Source: Hominenteromicrobium sp964531265 (GTDB taxonomy: Bacteria > Bacillota > Clostridia > Oscillospirales > Acutalibacteraceae). Taken from it: DNA of 64,000 bases. The position numbers were made by a program, and so were the translations under genes. Of the stretch, positions 8,244-16,792 are shown in pieces. Each line of letters starts with the position of its first letter. Positions within the stretch are counted from its first letter, which is position 1. Location of the stretch: NCBI GenBank assembly GCA_964531265.1, contig CAZHDW010000005.1:56838-120837 (forward strand). The letters run 5' to 3'. Under the pieces are notes generated by a model that did no database searches, was not told where the DNA came from, and saw only the letters and a list, made by a program, of their open reading frames with translations.

Positions 8244-9607
8244 ATGAAGATAAAGCTCTATGTAACGGACTCAAATGACAAAAGATTTGCCGAGCTTGCG
8301 AACAGCGGCTTTGAGTACAAAATACCGATGCGATAGACATACAGAATCACCCGGGGGATATAGAGGCCGACCTCGTCAATATTCACCCCGATGTGGAGTA
8401 CCAAACGGTGGGAGGAATAGGAGCGGCGTTTACCGATACCTCCGCGGCAGTGTGGAGCGGTATGCCGGGCTACAGGCAGGAGGAATTTATCAGAGCTTAT
8501 TTTGACAGGGAGAATGGCATAGGCTATTCACTCGGCAGATTGTCAATTGCAAGCTGTGATTTCTCCACGGAGGATTATACCTATGTGGAGGAGAATGACC
8601 TGACTCTCGACAGCTTTGACATATCACATGACAGGGTTGCTGTATTCCCCATGGTAAAGGCAGCGGAGCGTTACGGCAAGCTCAAGCTGTTCGCATCTCC
8701 GTGGTCACCGCCTGCATATATGAAGACGAACAACAGCCGTATAGGCGGACACCTCAGAAGGGACTGCTATGCACTGTGGGCGAAGTATTTCGCAAGGTAC
8801 ATAGAGGTCTGCCGCGAAAACGGCATAGATATCGGTGCTGTAACGATGCAGAACGAGCCGCGTCATTATCAGATATGGGAGTCCTGTCTCTATACTCCCG
8901 AGGAGGAGGCGGCGTTTTTGGGCTTCCTCGGCCGTGAGCTCGACGGAACGGGTGTTAAGATACTGTGCTTCGACCATTGCCGTGAGCGCATCTACGAGCG
9001 CGCAAAATACATTATGAGCAGTGAAAACGGCAGGTACTGCGACGGTGTGGCTCATCACTGGTATTCGGGAGATCATTTCGGAGAGCTGAGAGCATATTAC
9101 AGTAAGTACCCGGATAAGATAAATATTATGAGCGAGGGCTGCTGTGCCATTACCGGCAGTGGCATTAAGCCGGAAACCGATCTGTATTGTGCCGAGCGCT
9201 ATGCACACGATATGATAGGTGGCTTTGCAAACGGCATCACGCATTACTGCGACTGGAATATAGTTCTGAACGAGGAGAATGGGCCGTTCCATAACAGGGA
9301 GGGCAGGGGCTGCTCGGTGGAGGCTCCTGTATACTATGACCGCAGAAGCGGCGAGATTGTGTACCGCCTGGCATATTATTATATAGGCCATATAAGTCGT
9401 TTCGTAGTACCGGGTGCAAAGGTTATAGCCACAAGCGCATACAGCTGCCGGCTGGAAACCGTGGGCTTTAAAAATCCGGACGGCAGTTTGGTGTGCGTGC
9501 TGCTGAACCGCACGGATGCACCTCTGCACGCGATCATACGCCTTGACGATGAGGTGTGCGATATCACGGTTGAGGCACATTCGATAATTACGGCAAAGAT
9601 AGAATAG
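8244..9607 (+). pseudogene. Glycoside hydrolase family 30 (glucosylceramidase-like), frameshifted
   Basis: The start with a good ribosome site is the ATG at 8244, but that frame reaches TAG at 8334-8336 after 30 codons (MKIKLYVTDS...YKIPMR). From 8327 the -1 frame (DAIDIQNHPG...) continues to 9607 and holds the enzyme: GGIGAAFTDTS near the barrel entry, acid/base Glu in QNEP (codon 8855-8857), nucleophile Glu in MSEGCC (9134-9136), and a C-terminal beta domain. One G missing near 8325-8327 (CCGATG for CCGGATG) restores a ~454-residue protein. The family cleaves beta-glucosyl, beta-xylosyl or related linkages; no signal peptide is seen. An ATG at 8393 could express a shortened enzyme lacking the first beta strands. 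Recent decay or an assembly error. Confidence 0.85.
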
Positions 9608-9682
9608 GGTATGTACATTATGGGGTGGCGCCAGAAAAGAGCAAAAAAGCATGCGTCCGCCCCATCTTAAAGGCGCGTTTCG

Positions 9683-9704
9683 GCCCGAAATTCCGGGCAT
9701 TTTT
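9683..9704 (+). terminator. Probable intrinsic terminator after the GH30 gene
   Basis: GCCCG-aaattc-CGGGC followed by ATTTTT. The stem is short (5 bp), so efficiency is uncertain. The rest of 9608-9753 holds no recognisable gene. Confidence 0.6.
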
Positions 9705-9753
9705 GAGGCTCAAAAAAAGCCGCAAAAAACCTTGAATTTTTTTTGAAAAAGGG

Positions 9754-9782
9754 TTGATTTTTGCGTAACTACCTGCTATAAT
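9754..9782 (+). promoter_or_regulatory. Promoter of the S10 ribosomal protein operon
   Basis: TTGATT (9754-9759), 17-base spacer, TATAAT (9777-9782; perfect -10). Expected start near 9789. No other promoter of similar quality was noticed before rplQ, 15 kb downstream. Confidence 0.8.
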
Positions 9783-9788
9783 AAATCC

Positions 9789-10157
9789 TGCGTGACTGCG
9801 ACAGATATGCGATGAAGCGGGAGGTTGCGGCTATAGGCCGGTTTTTCCGTGGAGTATGTCCGATTTCAAACCGGGCGATGACAATTGAAGCTGATGCGGC
9901 TCCCTTTGCGGAGTGGCGCGCGGAACCATGCGCTGATTTCTAAGGTGCACAGGCCGGACAAACAGTATGCTTTAGTGGTTTTTTATGTGGGTTCTGTGTT
10001 ATACAGCGGCCCGATGTTCCCGGATTTCACAAAAGTGAATATCCGGTTTTTATATGGCTCTCAGGTGAAACACCCGGGGCAGTGTTAACAAAAACCCGTC
10101 AATATGCAGCGAATAGCTGCGGCCCGCCAACTTTAAAATTTACAGGAGGCGATTTAA
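9789..10157 (+). ncRNA. S10 operon leader RNA with internal terminator (candidate r-protein autoregulatory element)
   Basis: About 370 bases lie between the predicted start and rpsJ. An intrinsic terminator (10020-10051) sits about 105 bases before rpsJ. A weaker CGGC-tatag-GCCG plus T-run lies at 9828-9846, and AACAC...GTGTT can form after the terminator. Bacterial S10 operons are autoregulated (by L4 in E. coli), and S10-leader motifs are known in Firmicutes; assignment of the ligand here is inference. The region contains no ORF with a ribosome site. Confidence 0.7.
10020..10051 (+). terminator. Leader terminator (attenuator) upstream of rpsJ
   Basis: CCGGAT-TTCAC-aaaa-GTGAA-t-ATCCGG: 11 base pairs with one bulge, followed directly by TTTTT. 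It lies inside the transcript leader and has no gene in front of it, so it should act as an attenuator. Confidence 0.8.
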
Positions 10158-10469
10158 GTGGCAGTCAAAGAAAAGATCAGGATAAGAATTAAGGGTTACG
10201 ATCATCAGGTTGTTGATCAGGCAGCAGAGAAGATCGTTCAGACAGCAAAGAGAACCGGCGCTAGAGTTTCCGGTCCGGTACCGCTGCCGACAGAGAGACA
10301 GATCATCACAATCCTCCGTGCTGTGCATAAGTACAAGGACAGCCGTGAGCAGTTTGAGATGAGAACCCACAAGAGACTTATCGACATCTTAAGACCCAGC
10401 AACAAAACCGTTGAGGCGTTGATGGGCTTGGAGCTCCCCGCCGGCGTTGAAATCGAGATCAAGCTCTGA
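10158..10469 (+). CDS. rpsJ: 30S ribosomal protein S10
   Basis: 103 residues, GTG start with AGGAGG (10144-10149) 8 bases upstream. Typical S10: KIRIRIKGYDHQVVDQAA at the N-terminus and THKRLIDIL near the middle. S10 (NusE) also joins NusB in antitermination. First gene of the operon; the leader above should control it and all genes downstream. Confidence 0.98.
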   Translation: MAVKEKIRIRIKGYDHQVVDQAAEKIVQTAKRTGARVSGPVPLPTERQIITILRAVHKYKDSREQFEMRTHKRLIDILRPSNKTVEALMGLELPAGVEIEIKL

Positions 10470-10546
10470 TCTTAAAAAGTTTTCAACCTACAGGCAGGAG
10501 GGTCATGTCGGAGAAATCCGACCAATAACCTAAAGGAGGATACAAA

Positions 10547-11179
10547 ATGCAGAAGGCAATCATCGGCAAGAAGATCGGTATGACACAGATCTTCGACGAA
10601 AAGGGCAGAGTCGTTCCCGTAACAGTTGTAGAAGCCGGTCCGTGTGTTGTTACACAGAAGAAGACTGTTGAAAATGACGGCTATGAAGCAATTCAGGTAG
10701 GCTTTGAGGATCAGAAGCCGCAGCGCGTAAGCAAGCCCCTCATGGGTCACTTCAACAAGGGCAATGTTGCTCCGAAGAAGACTCTTAAGGAGTTCAGACT
10801 GAGCGATTGCTCCGCTTACAACGTAGGCGACCTCATCAAGGCTGACGTTTTTGCAAACGGCGACAAGATCGACGTTACAGGCACCAGCAAGGGTAAGGGC
10901 TATGCAGGCGTTATCAAACGCTGGAGCTTCCACAGACTTAAGGAAACACATGGTACCGGTCCTGTTGCTCGCCACGGCGGTTCCAACGGCGCTATTTCCG
11001 ATCCGTCCAGAGTTTGGAAGGGAAAGAAGATGGCAGGCCACCTCGGAGCAGAGAAGGTAACGGTTCAGAACCTTGTTGTTGTTAAGGTCGATGCTGAGAA
11101 CAATCTGATTGCTGTTAAGGGCGCTATCCCCGGCCCGAACGGCGGTACAGTCGTACTGCGCGACAGCGTTAAAGCATAA
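10547..11179 (+). CDS. rplC: 50S ribosomal protein L3
   Basis: 210 residues, beginning IGKKIGMTQIFDE as in nearly all bacterial L3. The long loop reaching the peptidyl transferase centre is visible (GTSKGKGYAGVIKRW...THGTGPVARHGGS). The 77-base gap after rpsJ contains GTCGGA-gaaa-TCCGAC (10507-10522), a small GNRA-capped hairpin, before the AAAGGAGGA ribosome site. Confidence 0.98.
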   Translation: MQKAIIGKKIGMTQIFDEKGRVVPVTVVEAGPCVVTQKKTVENDGYEAIQVGFEDQKPQRVSKPLMGHFNKGNVAPKKTLKEFRLSDCSAYNVGDLIKADVFANGDKIDVTGTSKGKGYAGVIKRWSFHRLKETHGTGPVARHGGSNGAISDPSRVWKGKKMAGHLGAEKVTVQNLVVVKVDAENNLIAVKGAIPGPNGGTVVLRDSVKA

Positions 11180-11197
11180 GGGAAGGAGGAATAAAGA

Positions 11198-11821
11198 ATG
11201 CCTACAGTAGCAGTTAAGAACATGGCAGGCGTTGAGGTTGGCACAATCGAGCTCTCCGCTGAGGTTTTCGGCATTGAGCCCAACGTTTCCGTCATGAATG
11301 ATATGGTTAAGGCTTACCTCGCAAACCAGAGACAGGGCACACAGTCCGCTCTCACACGTGCAGAGGTTTCCGGCGGCGGCAAGAAGCCGTGGAGACAGAA
11401 GGGTACAGGCCGCGCAAGACAGGGCTCCACAAGAGCTCCGCAGTGGACACACGGCGGCATCGTATTCGCTCCGAAGCCGAGAGATTACACAGTTACACTG
11501 AACAAGAAGGTAAAGCGTCTGGCTATGAAGTCCGCACTTTCCAGCAAGGTTCAGGACAACGAGCTGGTAGTTGTTGATGCTATCACAACAGAGGGCTACA
11601 AGACAAAGAAGATCGCTGAGATGCTCAAGGCACTTGGCAGCGAGAAGAAGGCGCTCATCGTTCTCTCCGAGGTCGATGCAAAGGTCATCGCTTCCGCAGC
11701 GAACATCCCCGGTGTTAAGACCGCTCAGGTCAACACACTGAACGTATATGACATTCTCAACGCTGATAAGTTCATCGTTGTTAAGGATGCCGTCTCCAAG
11801 ATTGAGGAGGTGTACGCATAA
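11198..11821 (+). CDS. rplD: 50S ribosomal protein L4
   Basis: 207 residues. The extended exit-tunnel loop is intact (RQGTQSALTRAEVSGGGKKPWRQKGTGRAR, residues about 45-75). In E. coli L4 represses its own S10 operon at the leader; this protein is therefore the first candidate ligand for the leader at 9789-10157, by analogy only. The stop shares one base with the ATG of rplW. Confidence 0.98.
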   Translation: MPTVAVKNMAGVEVGTIELSAEVFGIEPNVSVMNDMVKAYLANQRQGTQSALTRAEVSGGGKKPWRQKGTGRARQGSTRAPQWTHGGIVFAPKPRDYTVTLNKKVKRLAMKSALSSKVQDNELVVVDAITTEGYKTKKIAEMLKALGSEKKALIVLSEVDAKVIASAANIPGVKTAQVNTLNVYDILNADKFIVVKDAVSKIEEVYA

Positions 11822-12111
11822 TGAAAGCTCAGGATATCGTTATCCGTCCTATCATCACTGAAAAGTCCATGGCAGGCAATGCCGAGAAGAAGTACACATT
11901 CGAGGTTAACAAGGATGCCAACAAGATCGAGATCGCTAAGGCAGTTGCAGAGCTGTTCGGCGTAGAGGTCAAGAAGGTAAACACTCTGAATGTTCGCGGC
12001 AAGTTCCGCCGTCAGGGCAGATATGAAGGTTACACAAAGGCTTGGAAAAAGGCAGTTGTAACACTGACAGAGGGCAGCAAGACAATCGAGTTCTTCGAGT
12101 CCATGATCTGA
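11821..12111 (+). CDS. rplW: 50S ribosomal protein L23
   Basis: 96 residues with the L23 signature near residues 60-75 (VNTLNVRGKFRRQGR). L23 lines the exit of the nascent-chain tunnel and docks trigger factor and SRP. TAATG overlap with rplD implies coupling. The 88-base gap to rplB has a GGGC...GCCC hairpin, the only sizeable gap inside this stretch. Confidence 0.98.
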   Translation: MKAQDIVIRPIITEKSMAGNAEKKYTFEVNKDANKIEIAKAVAELFGVEVKKVNTLNVRGKFRRQGRYEGYTKAWKKAVVTLTEGSKTIEFFESMI

Positions 12112-12199
12112 TAAACGGGTCACTCAGAGAACAGTACCCCCAAAGGGCATGAATGGGAATCGCCCGATCCCGCAAAGCCAATAAGAGGAGAGAAACACA

Positions 12200-13033
12200 A
12201 TGGCTATCATTAATTACAAGCCGACCACAAATGCTCGCCGCAACATGTCCACAACGGACTACAGCGCACTGAGCAAGTGTGGCCCGGAGAAGAGCCTTCT
12301 GGCTCCGAAGAATAAAAATGCCGGCCGCAACAGCTACGGCAGAATCACCGTTCGCCACAGAGGCGGCGGAAACCGCAAGAAGTATCGTATTATCGACTTC
12401 AAGCGTCAGAAGAACAACATGAGCGCAACAGTGCTCACAATCGAGTACGATCCGAACCGTTCCGCTTTCATTGCACTCGTGCAGTATGAGGACGGCGAGA
12501 AGAAGTACATCATCGCTCCGCACGGTCTGAAGGTAGGCGACAAGGTCGTTTCCGGCACAGAGGCGGACATTAAGCCCGGCAACGCACTGCCGCTGGCAAA
12601 CATCCCGACCGGTACTTTCGTTCACAACGTTGAGCTTTATCCGGGCAAGGGCGCTCAGCTCGCTCGTGCAGCAGGCATCATGGCTCAGCTTATGGCTAAG
12701 GAAAACGGCATGGCTCTTCTGAGACTTCCGTCCGGTGAGCTTAGAAATGTTCCGGAAAACTGCATGGCAACTGTCGGACAGGTTTCCAACATCGACCACG
12801 AGAATGTTAAGATCGGTAAGGCCGGCCGTAAGAGAAACATGGGCTGGAGACCGACTGTAAGAGGTTCTGTTATGAACCCGAACGACCACCCGCACGGCGG
12901 CGGTGAGGGCAAGAGCCCTGTTGGACGCCCGGGCCCGGTCACACCGTGGGGCAAGCCGGCTCTTGGTTACAAGACTCGTGCTAAGAAGAAGGCAAGCAAC
13001 AAGTTTATCGTAAAGCGCAGAAACGGTAAGTAA
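12200..13033 (+). CDS. rplB: 50S ribosomal protein L2
   Basis: 277 residues. The conserved C-terminal block with the functionally important histidine is present (MNPNDHPHGGGEGKSPVGR), as is the N-terminal TTNARRNMS. L2 is needed for subunit joining and peptidyl transferase assembly. Ribosome site AGAGGAGAG. Confidence 0.98.
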   Translation: MAIINYKPTTNARRNMSTTDYSALSKCGPEKSLLAPKNKNAGRNSYGRITVRHRGGGNRKKYRIIDFKRQKNNMSATVLTIEYDPNRSAFIALVQYEDGEKKYIIAPHGLKVGDKVVSGTEADIKPGNALPLANIPTGTFVHNVELYPGKGAQLARAAGIMAQLMAKENGMALLRLPSGELRNVPENCMATVGQVSNIDHENVKIGKAGRKRNMGWRPTVRGSVMNPNDHPHGGGEGKSPVGRPGPVTPWGKPALGYKTRAKKKASNKFIVKRRNGK

Positions 13034-13058
13034 GGTACGGAAAGGAGCTTAAAAGAAT

Positions 13059-13331
13059 ATGAGCAGAAGCTTAAAGAAGGGTCCTTTTTGTCAGCCCGTA
13101 CTGCTTAAAAGGATTCAGGCAATGAACGAAAACGGCGAAAAGAAGATCGTTAAGACTTGGAGCCGTTCTTCCATGATTTTCCCGGATTTCGTTGGTCACA
13201 CCATCGCTGTCCATGACGGCCGCAAGCATGTTCCGGTATATGTTACAGAGGATATGGTCGGTCATAAGCTCGGCGAGTTTGCTCCGACACGTACCTTCAA
13301 GGGTCATGCCGGTTCCAAGACCAGCCGCTAA
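13059..13331 (+). CDS. rpsS: 30S ribosomal protein S19
   Basis: 90 residues, starting MSRSLKKGPF and ending GHAGSKTSR. The S19 signature IAVHDGRKHVPVYV and LGEFAPTRTFKGH are present. It binds the 30S head with S13, coded further down. Confidence 0.98.
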   Translation: MSRSLKKGPFCQPVLLKRIQAMNENGEKKIVKTWSRSSMIFPDFVGHTIAVHDGRKHVPVYVTEDMVGHKLGEFAPTRTFKGHAGSKTSR

Positions 13332-13352
13332 AAGAGAAAGGAGAGTATAAAG

Positions 13353-13688
13353 ATGGAAGCAAAAGCAGTTCTGAAGTATACCCGAATTTCTCCCCGCAAG
13401 GTTGAGATCGTTCTGGACCTCATCAGAAACAAGCCCGTAGACCTCGCTCTGGCTATTCTCAAGCACACCCCGAAGGCTGCTTGTGAAGACCTTGAGAAGC
13501 TTCTCAAGAGCGCGATCGCCAATGCAGAGAACAACTTCAACATGGATAGAAACAACCTCTATGTTTCCGAGTGCTTCGTCTGCCCCGGTCCGATCCTCAA
13601 GAGAATTCGCCCGAGAGCTCAGGGCAGAGCATTCAGAATTTTGAAGAGAACCTCTCATGTCACACTCGTTGTGAAAGAGAAGGAATAA
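13353..13688 (+). CDS. rplV: 50S ribosomal protein L22
   Basis: 111 residues. The tunnel hairpin is recognisable (GPILKRIRPRAQGRAF, about residues 80-95). N-terminal RISPRKVEIVLDLIR is canonical. Confidence 0.98.
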   Translation: MEAKAVLKYTRISPRKVEIVLDLIRNKPVDLALAILKHTPKAACEDLEKLLKSAIANAENNFNMDRNNLYVSECFVCPGPILKRIRPRAQGRAFRILKRTSHVTLVVKEKE

Positions 13689-13704
13689 GCGAGGAGGTCA
13701 CATT

Positions 13705-14391
13705 ATGGGTCAGAAAGTTAATCCGCACGGTCTTCGTGTGGGCGTTATCAAAGACTGGGATTCCCGCTGGTTCGCAAAGAAGGCTGATTTCGGCGATACT
13801 CTTGTTGAGGACTACAACCTCCGCAAGACTCTGAAGAAGCAGCTCTACCTCGCAGGTGTTCCGAAGATTGAAATTGAGCGCGATGCATCCAAGGTTCGCA
13901 TCCACATCCACTGCTCCAAGCCGGGCATGGTCATCGGCAAGGGTGGCGCAGAGATCGAAAAGCTCCGCCAGCAGTGCGAGAAGCAGCTCAATAAGCCGGT
14001 TGTCATCAACATTGTTGAGGTTAAGCAGCCGGATCTCAACGCTCAGCTCGTTGCAGAAAACGTTGCTCAGCAGCTTGAGAAGAGAATCGCTTTCAGAAGA
14101 GCGATGAAGCAGAGCATCGGCCGCTCCATGAAGCTCGGTGCTAAGGGTATCAAGATTATGGTTTCAGGCCGTCTCAACGGTGCTGAAATTGCAAGAAGCG
14201 AGCAGTACCATGACGGTACTATCCCGCTGCAGACAATTCGTGCAGACATCGACTACGGCTTTGCTGAGGCTGCAACAACCTACGGCAGAATCGGTGTTAA
14301 GGTTTGGCTGTACAAGGGTGAGGTTCTTCATGAGAATCGCAACACCAACAACAACCGCAGAAATAACAGAAGAGAAGGAGGACGTGCGTAA
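13705..14391 (+). CDS. rpsC: 30S ribosomal protein S3
   Basis: 228 residues: N-terminal MGQKVNPHGLRVG, a type-II KH domain (GMVIGKGGAEIEKL, about 72-85), and the C-terminal S3 domain (SGRLNGAEIARSE). The tail after residue 212 is a low-complexity Asn/Arg stretch (NRNTNNNRRNNRREGG), longer in Asn than usual. Stop and next start overlap by one base. Confidence 0.98.
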   Translation: MGQKVNPHGLRVGVIKDWDSRWFAKKADFGDTLVEDYNLRKTLKKQLYLAGVPKIEIERDASKVRIHIHCSKPGMVIGKGGAEIEKLRQQCEKQLNKPVVINIVEVKQPDLNAQLVAENVAQQLEKRIAFRRAMKQSIGRSMKLGAKGIKIMVSGRLNGAEIARSEQYHDGTIPLQTIRADIDYGFAEAATTYGRIGVKVWLYKGEVLHENRNTNNNRRNNRREGGRA

Positions 14392-14804
14392 TGCTGCTGC
14401 CTAAGAGAGTTAAATACCGCAGAGTGCACAGAGGTCGTTTGACCGGTAAGGCATATCGCGGCAATAAGGTCACTTACGGTGATTTCGGCCTTCAGGCTCT
14501 TGAGCCCGCATGGATCACCTCCAATCAGATCGAAGCAGCCCGTGTTGCTATGACACGTTACTGCAAGCGTTTCGGTAAGGTTTGGATTAAGATTTTCCCG
14601 GATAAGCCGATCACACAGAAGCCTGCTGAAACACGAATGGGTTCCGGTAAGGGTTCACCCGAGTACTGGGTAGCTGTTGTTAAGCCCGGCAGAGTTATGT
14701 TTGAGCTTGGCGGCGTATCGGAAGAGACAGCACGTGAGGCACTTCGCCTTGCAGCACACAAGCTTCCGATCAAGTGCAAGTTTGTAACAAAAGAGGAGGA
14801 ATAA
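14391..14804 (+). CDS. rplP: 50S ribosomal protein L16
   Basis: 137 residues, MLLPKRVKYRRVHRGR start, KVWIKIFPDKPIT and GSGKGSPEYWVAVVKPGR motifs. It helps position tRNA in the A site. Confidence 0.98.
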   Translation: MLLPKRVKYRRVHRGRLTGKAYRGNKVTYGDFGLQALEPAWITSNQIEAARVAMTRYCKRFGKVWIKIFPDKPITQKPAETRMGSGKGSPEYWVAVVKPGRVMFELGGVSEETAREALRLAAHKLPIKCKFVTKEEE

Positions 14805-14809
14805 GAGTA

Positions 14810-15010
14810 ATGAAAGCTTCTGAAATCAGACAGCTCACAGCAGAAGAGCTGAACACAAAACTGAATGACCTCAAGGCTGAGCTCTTTAACCTCAGATTCC
14901 AGCTCGCAATCAATCAGCTCGAAAACCCGATGCGTATCTCAGCTGTTAAGAAGGATATCGCTCGTGTCAAGACCGTTATCCGTGCGAACGAACTGAGCAA
15001 GAACGCATAA
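14810..15010 (+). CDS. rpmC: 50S ribosomal protein L29
   Basis: 66 residues from the ATG at 14810 (GAGGAGG of the rplP end, 14793-14799, is the ribosome site); an upstream in-frame start at 14774 would lie inside rplP. MKASEIRQLTAEELNTKL...LKAELFNLRFQLA...ARVKTVIR is typical of this two-helix protein at the tunnel exit. Confidence 0.97.
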   Translation: MKASEIRQLTAEELNTKLNDLKAELFNLRFQLAINQLENPMRISAVKKDIARVKTVIRANELSKNA

Positions 15011-15028
15011 GGGAAGGGAGGATTTACA

Positions 15029-15286
15029 GTGAGCGAAAGAAACATGAGAAAGACAACTGTCGGCAAGGTCGTCAGCGACAAGATGGATAAGACAATCGTT
15101 GTTGCTGTTGAGGACAGTTACAGACATCCGCTTTACAATAAGATCATTAAGCGTACTGTTAAGAGAAAGGCACATGACGAGAACAACGAGTGCGGAATCG
15201 GTGATAGAGTACGCATTATGGAAACACGTCCCCTCTCTAAGGATAAGAGATGGCGCCTGGTTGAGATTATCGAGAAAGCCAAATAA
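15029..15286 (+). CDS. rpsQ: 30S ribosomal protein S17
   Basis: 85 residues, GTG start with GGGAGG upstream. RKTTVGKVVSDKMDKTIVV and GDRVRIMETRPLSK identify the S17 OB-fold that binds the 5' domain of 16S rRNA. Confidence 0.98.
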   Translation: MSERNMRKTTVGKVVSDKMDKTIVVAVEDSYRHPLYNKIIKRTVKRKAHDENNECGIGDRVRIMETRPLSKDKRWRLVEIIEKAK

Positions 15287-15313
15287 TCGGCTTTAGCAGA
15301 AGGAGGAATTACT

Positions 15314-15682
15314 GTGATACAGCAGCAGACTTACCTCAAAGTGGCCGACAACACAGGAGCGAAGGAGCTTATGTGCATCCGCGTTCTCGGTGGTACTGGC
15401 AGGAGGTACGCAAATATCGGCGACGTCGTGGTTGCTTCCGTTAAAAAAGCAGCACCCGGCGGCGTTGTGAAGAAGGGCGATGTTGTGAAGGCGGTTATCG
15501 TTAGATCCGCATCCGGCGTTCGCCGTGAAGACGGCACTTACATTCGTTTTGATGAGAATGCGGCCGTTATTATCCGTGATGATAAAAACCCCAGGGGCAC
15601 ACGTATCTTCGGGCCGGTCGCACGTGAACTGCGCGACAAGGACTACATGAAGATTCTTTCCCTCGCCCCGGAAGTTCTTTAA
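15314..15682 (+). CDS. rplN: 50S ribosomal protein L14
   Basis: 122 residues, GTG start behind AGGAGG. MIQQQTYLKVADNTGAKELMCIRVLGG and GTRIFGPVARELR are diagnostic. L14 sits at the subunit interface and is the docking site of RsfS. Confidence 0.98.
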   Translation: MIQQQTYLKVADNTGAKELMCIRVLGGTGRRYANIGDVVVASVKKAAPGGVVKKGDVVKAVIVRSASGVRREDGTYIRFDENAAVIIRDDKNPRGTRIFGPVARELRDKDYMKILSLAPEVL

Positions 15683-15698
15683 TTGGAGGTGTCCTGAA

Positions 15699-16016
15699 AT
15701 GAGTAAAGTTCATGTTAAGACCGGTGACACCGTCGTAATCCTCAGCGGTAAAGACCGCGGCAAGAAGGGCAAGATCATGGCTGTTTCCCCGAGCGAGGGT
15801 AAGGTCATCGTTGAGAACGCAAACATTGTTTCCAAGCATGTTAAGCCCCGCAAGATGGGCGAGGCCGGCGGTATCATCAAGGCAGAGTCCGCTATCTACG
15901 CAAGCAAGGTGCAGGTAGTTTGCCCCCGCTGCGGCAAGCCCACTCGTGTCGCCCATAAGCTGTACGAGGACGGCACAAAAGAGCGCATTTGCAAAAAATG
16001 CGGCGAGTCGCTTTAA
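15699..16016 (+). CDS. rplX: 50S ribosomal protein L24
   Basis: 105 residues. KOW motif at residues about 7-33 (GDTVVILSGKDRGKKGKI), then a zinc-ribbon-like C-terminus with two CxxC pairs (VCPRCGKPTRV and CKKCGESL), a C+ form. Confidence 0.98.
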   Translation: MSKVHVKTGDTVVILSGKDRGKKGKIMAVSPSEGKVIVENANIVSKHVKPRKMGEAGGIIKAESAIYASKVQVVCPRCGKPTRVAHKLYEDGTKERICKKCGESL

Positions 16017-16030
16017 TGGAGGGAATACAA

Positions 16031-16570
16031 ATGGCAAGACTGAAGGATTTTTACAAGGCTGAGGTCGCACCCGCAATGCTGAAGAAATTCGGCTACAAGA
16101 GCGTGATGCAGATCCCGAAGCTGGATAAGATTGTGATCAATGTCGGCGCCGGCGAGGCAAAGGACAATGCTAAGGCTATTGACTCCATCATGGGAGACCT
16201 TGGCAAGATCACAGGCCAGAAGCCCATCGTCTGCAAGGCAAAGAAGTCCGTTGCGAACTTTAAGCTTCGTGAGGGCATGCCGATCGGCGTGAAGGTAACA
16301 CTTCGCGGCGAGAAGATGTGGGAGTTCATGGATCGTCTGTTCAACGTTGCACTTCCGCGCGTTCGTGACTTCCGTGGTATCAACCCGAATTCTTTCGACG
16401 GCAGAGGCAACTACTGCATGGGCGTTAAAGAGCAGCTCATCTTCCCCGAAATCGAGTACGACAAGATCGACAAGGTTCGCGGTATGGATGTTTGCTTCGT
16501 AACAACAGCAACAACGGACGAAGAGGGCCGCGAGCTTCTGAAGCTCATGGGCGCTCCGTTCGAGAAGTAA
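16031..16570 (+). CDS. rplE: 50S ribosomal protein L5
   Basis: 179 residues from the ATG at 16031, with GGAGGG at 16018-16023 as ribosome site; earlier in-frame starts fall inside rplX. LDKIVINVGAGEA and GVTLRGEKMWEF-type segments (here VTLRGEKMWEFMDR) plus LPRVRDFRG are typical. L5 carries 5S rRNA and contacts P-site tRNA. Confidence 0.97.
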   Translation: MARLKDFYKAEVAPAMLKKFGYKSVMQIPKLDKIVINVGAGEAKDNAKAIDSIMGDLGKITGQKPIVCKAKKSVANFKLREGMPIGVKVTLRGEKMWEFMDRLFNVALPRVRDFRGINPNSFDGRGNYCMGVKEQLIFPEIEYDKIDKVRGMDVCFVTTATTDEEGRELLKLMGAPFEK

Positions 16571-16582
16571 GGAGGTATTATT

Positions 16583-16768
16583 GTGGCCAAGACTTCTATG
16601 AAACTCAAGCAGCAGAGAGAGCAGAAGTTCTCTACTCGCGAATACAACAGATGCAAGATCTGTGGCAGGCCGCATGCCTACCTTCGCAAGTTCGGCATAT
16701 GCCGTATCTGCTTCCGTGAGCTGGCTTACAAGGGCCAGATTCCGGGCGTTAAAAAAGCAAGCTGGTAA
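16583..16768 (+). CDS. rpsN: 30S ribosomal protein S14, zinc type (type Z)
   Basis: 61 residues, GTG start. The zinc site CKIC...CRIC (about residues 24-43) and short length mark the zinc-dependent form found in Gram-positive S10-spc operons. It ends KGQIPGVKKASW as usual. Confidence 0.98.
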   Translation: MAKTSMKLKQQREQKFSTREYNRCKICGRPHAYLRKFGICRICFRELAYKGQIPGVKKASW

Positions 16769-16792
16769 AAGCTTTAAGGAGGTTAATAAATC

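Noticed and set aside
8316..8336. Programmed -1 frameshift in the GH30 gene
   Set aside because: No X-XXY-YYZ slippery heptamer and no evident downstream pseudoknot. A simple one-base loss explains the data.
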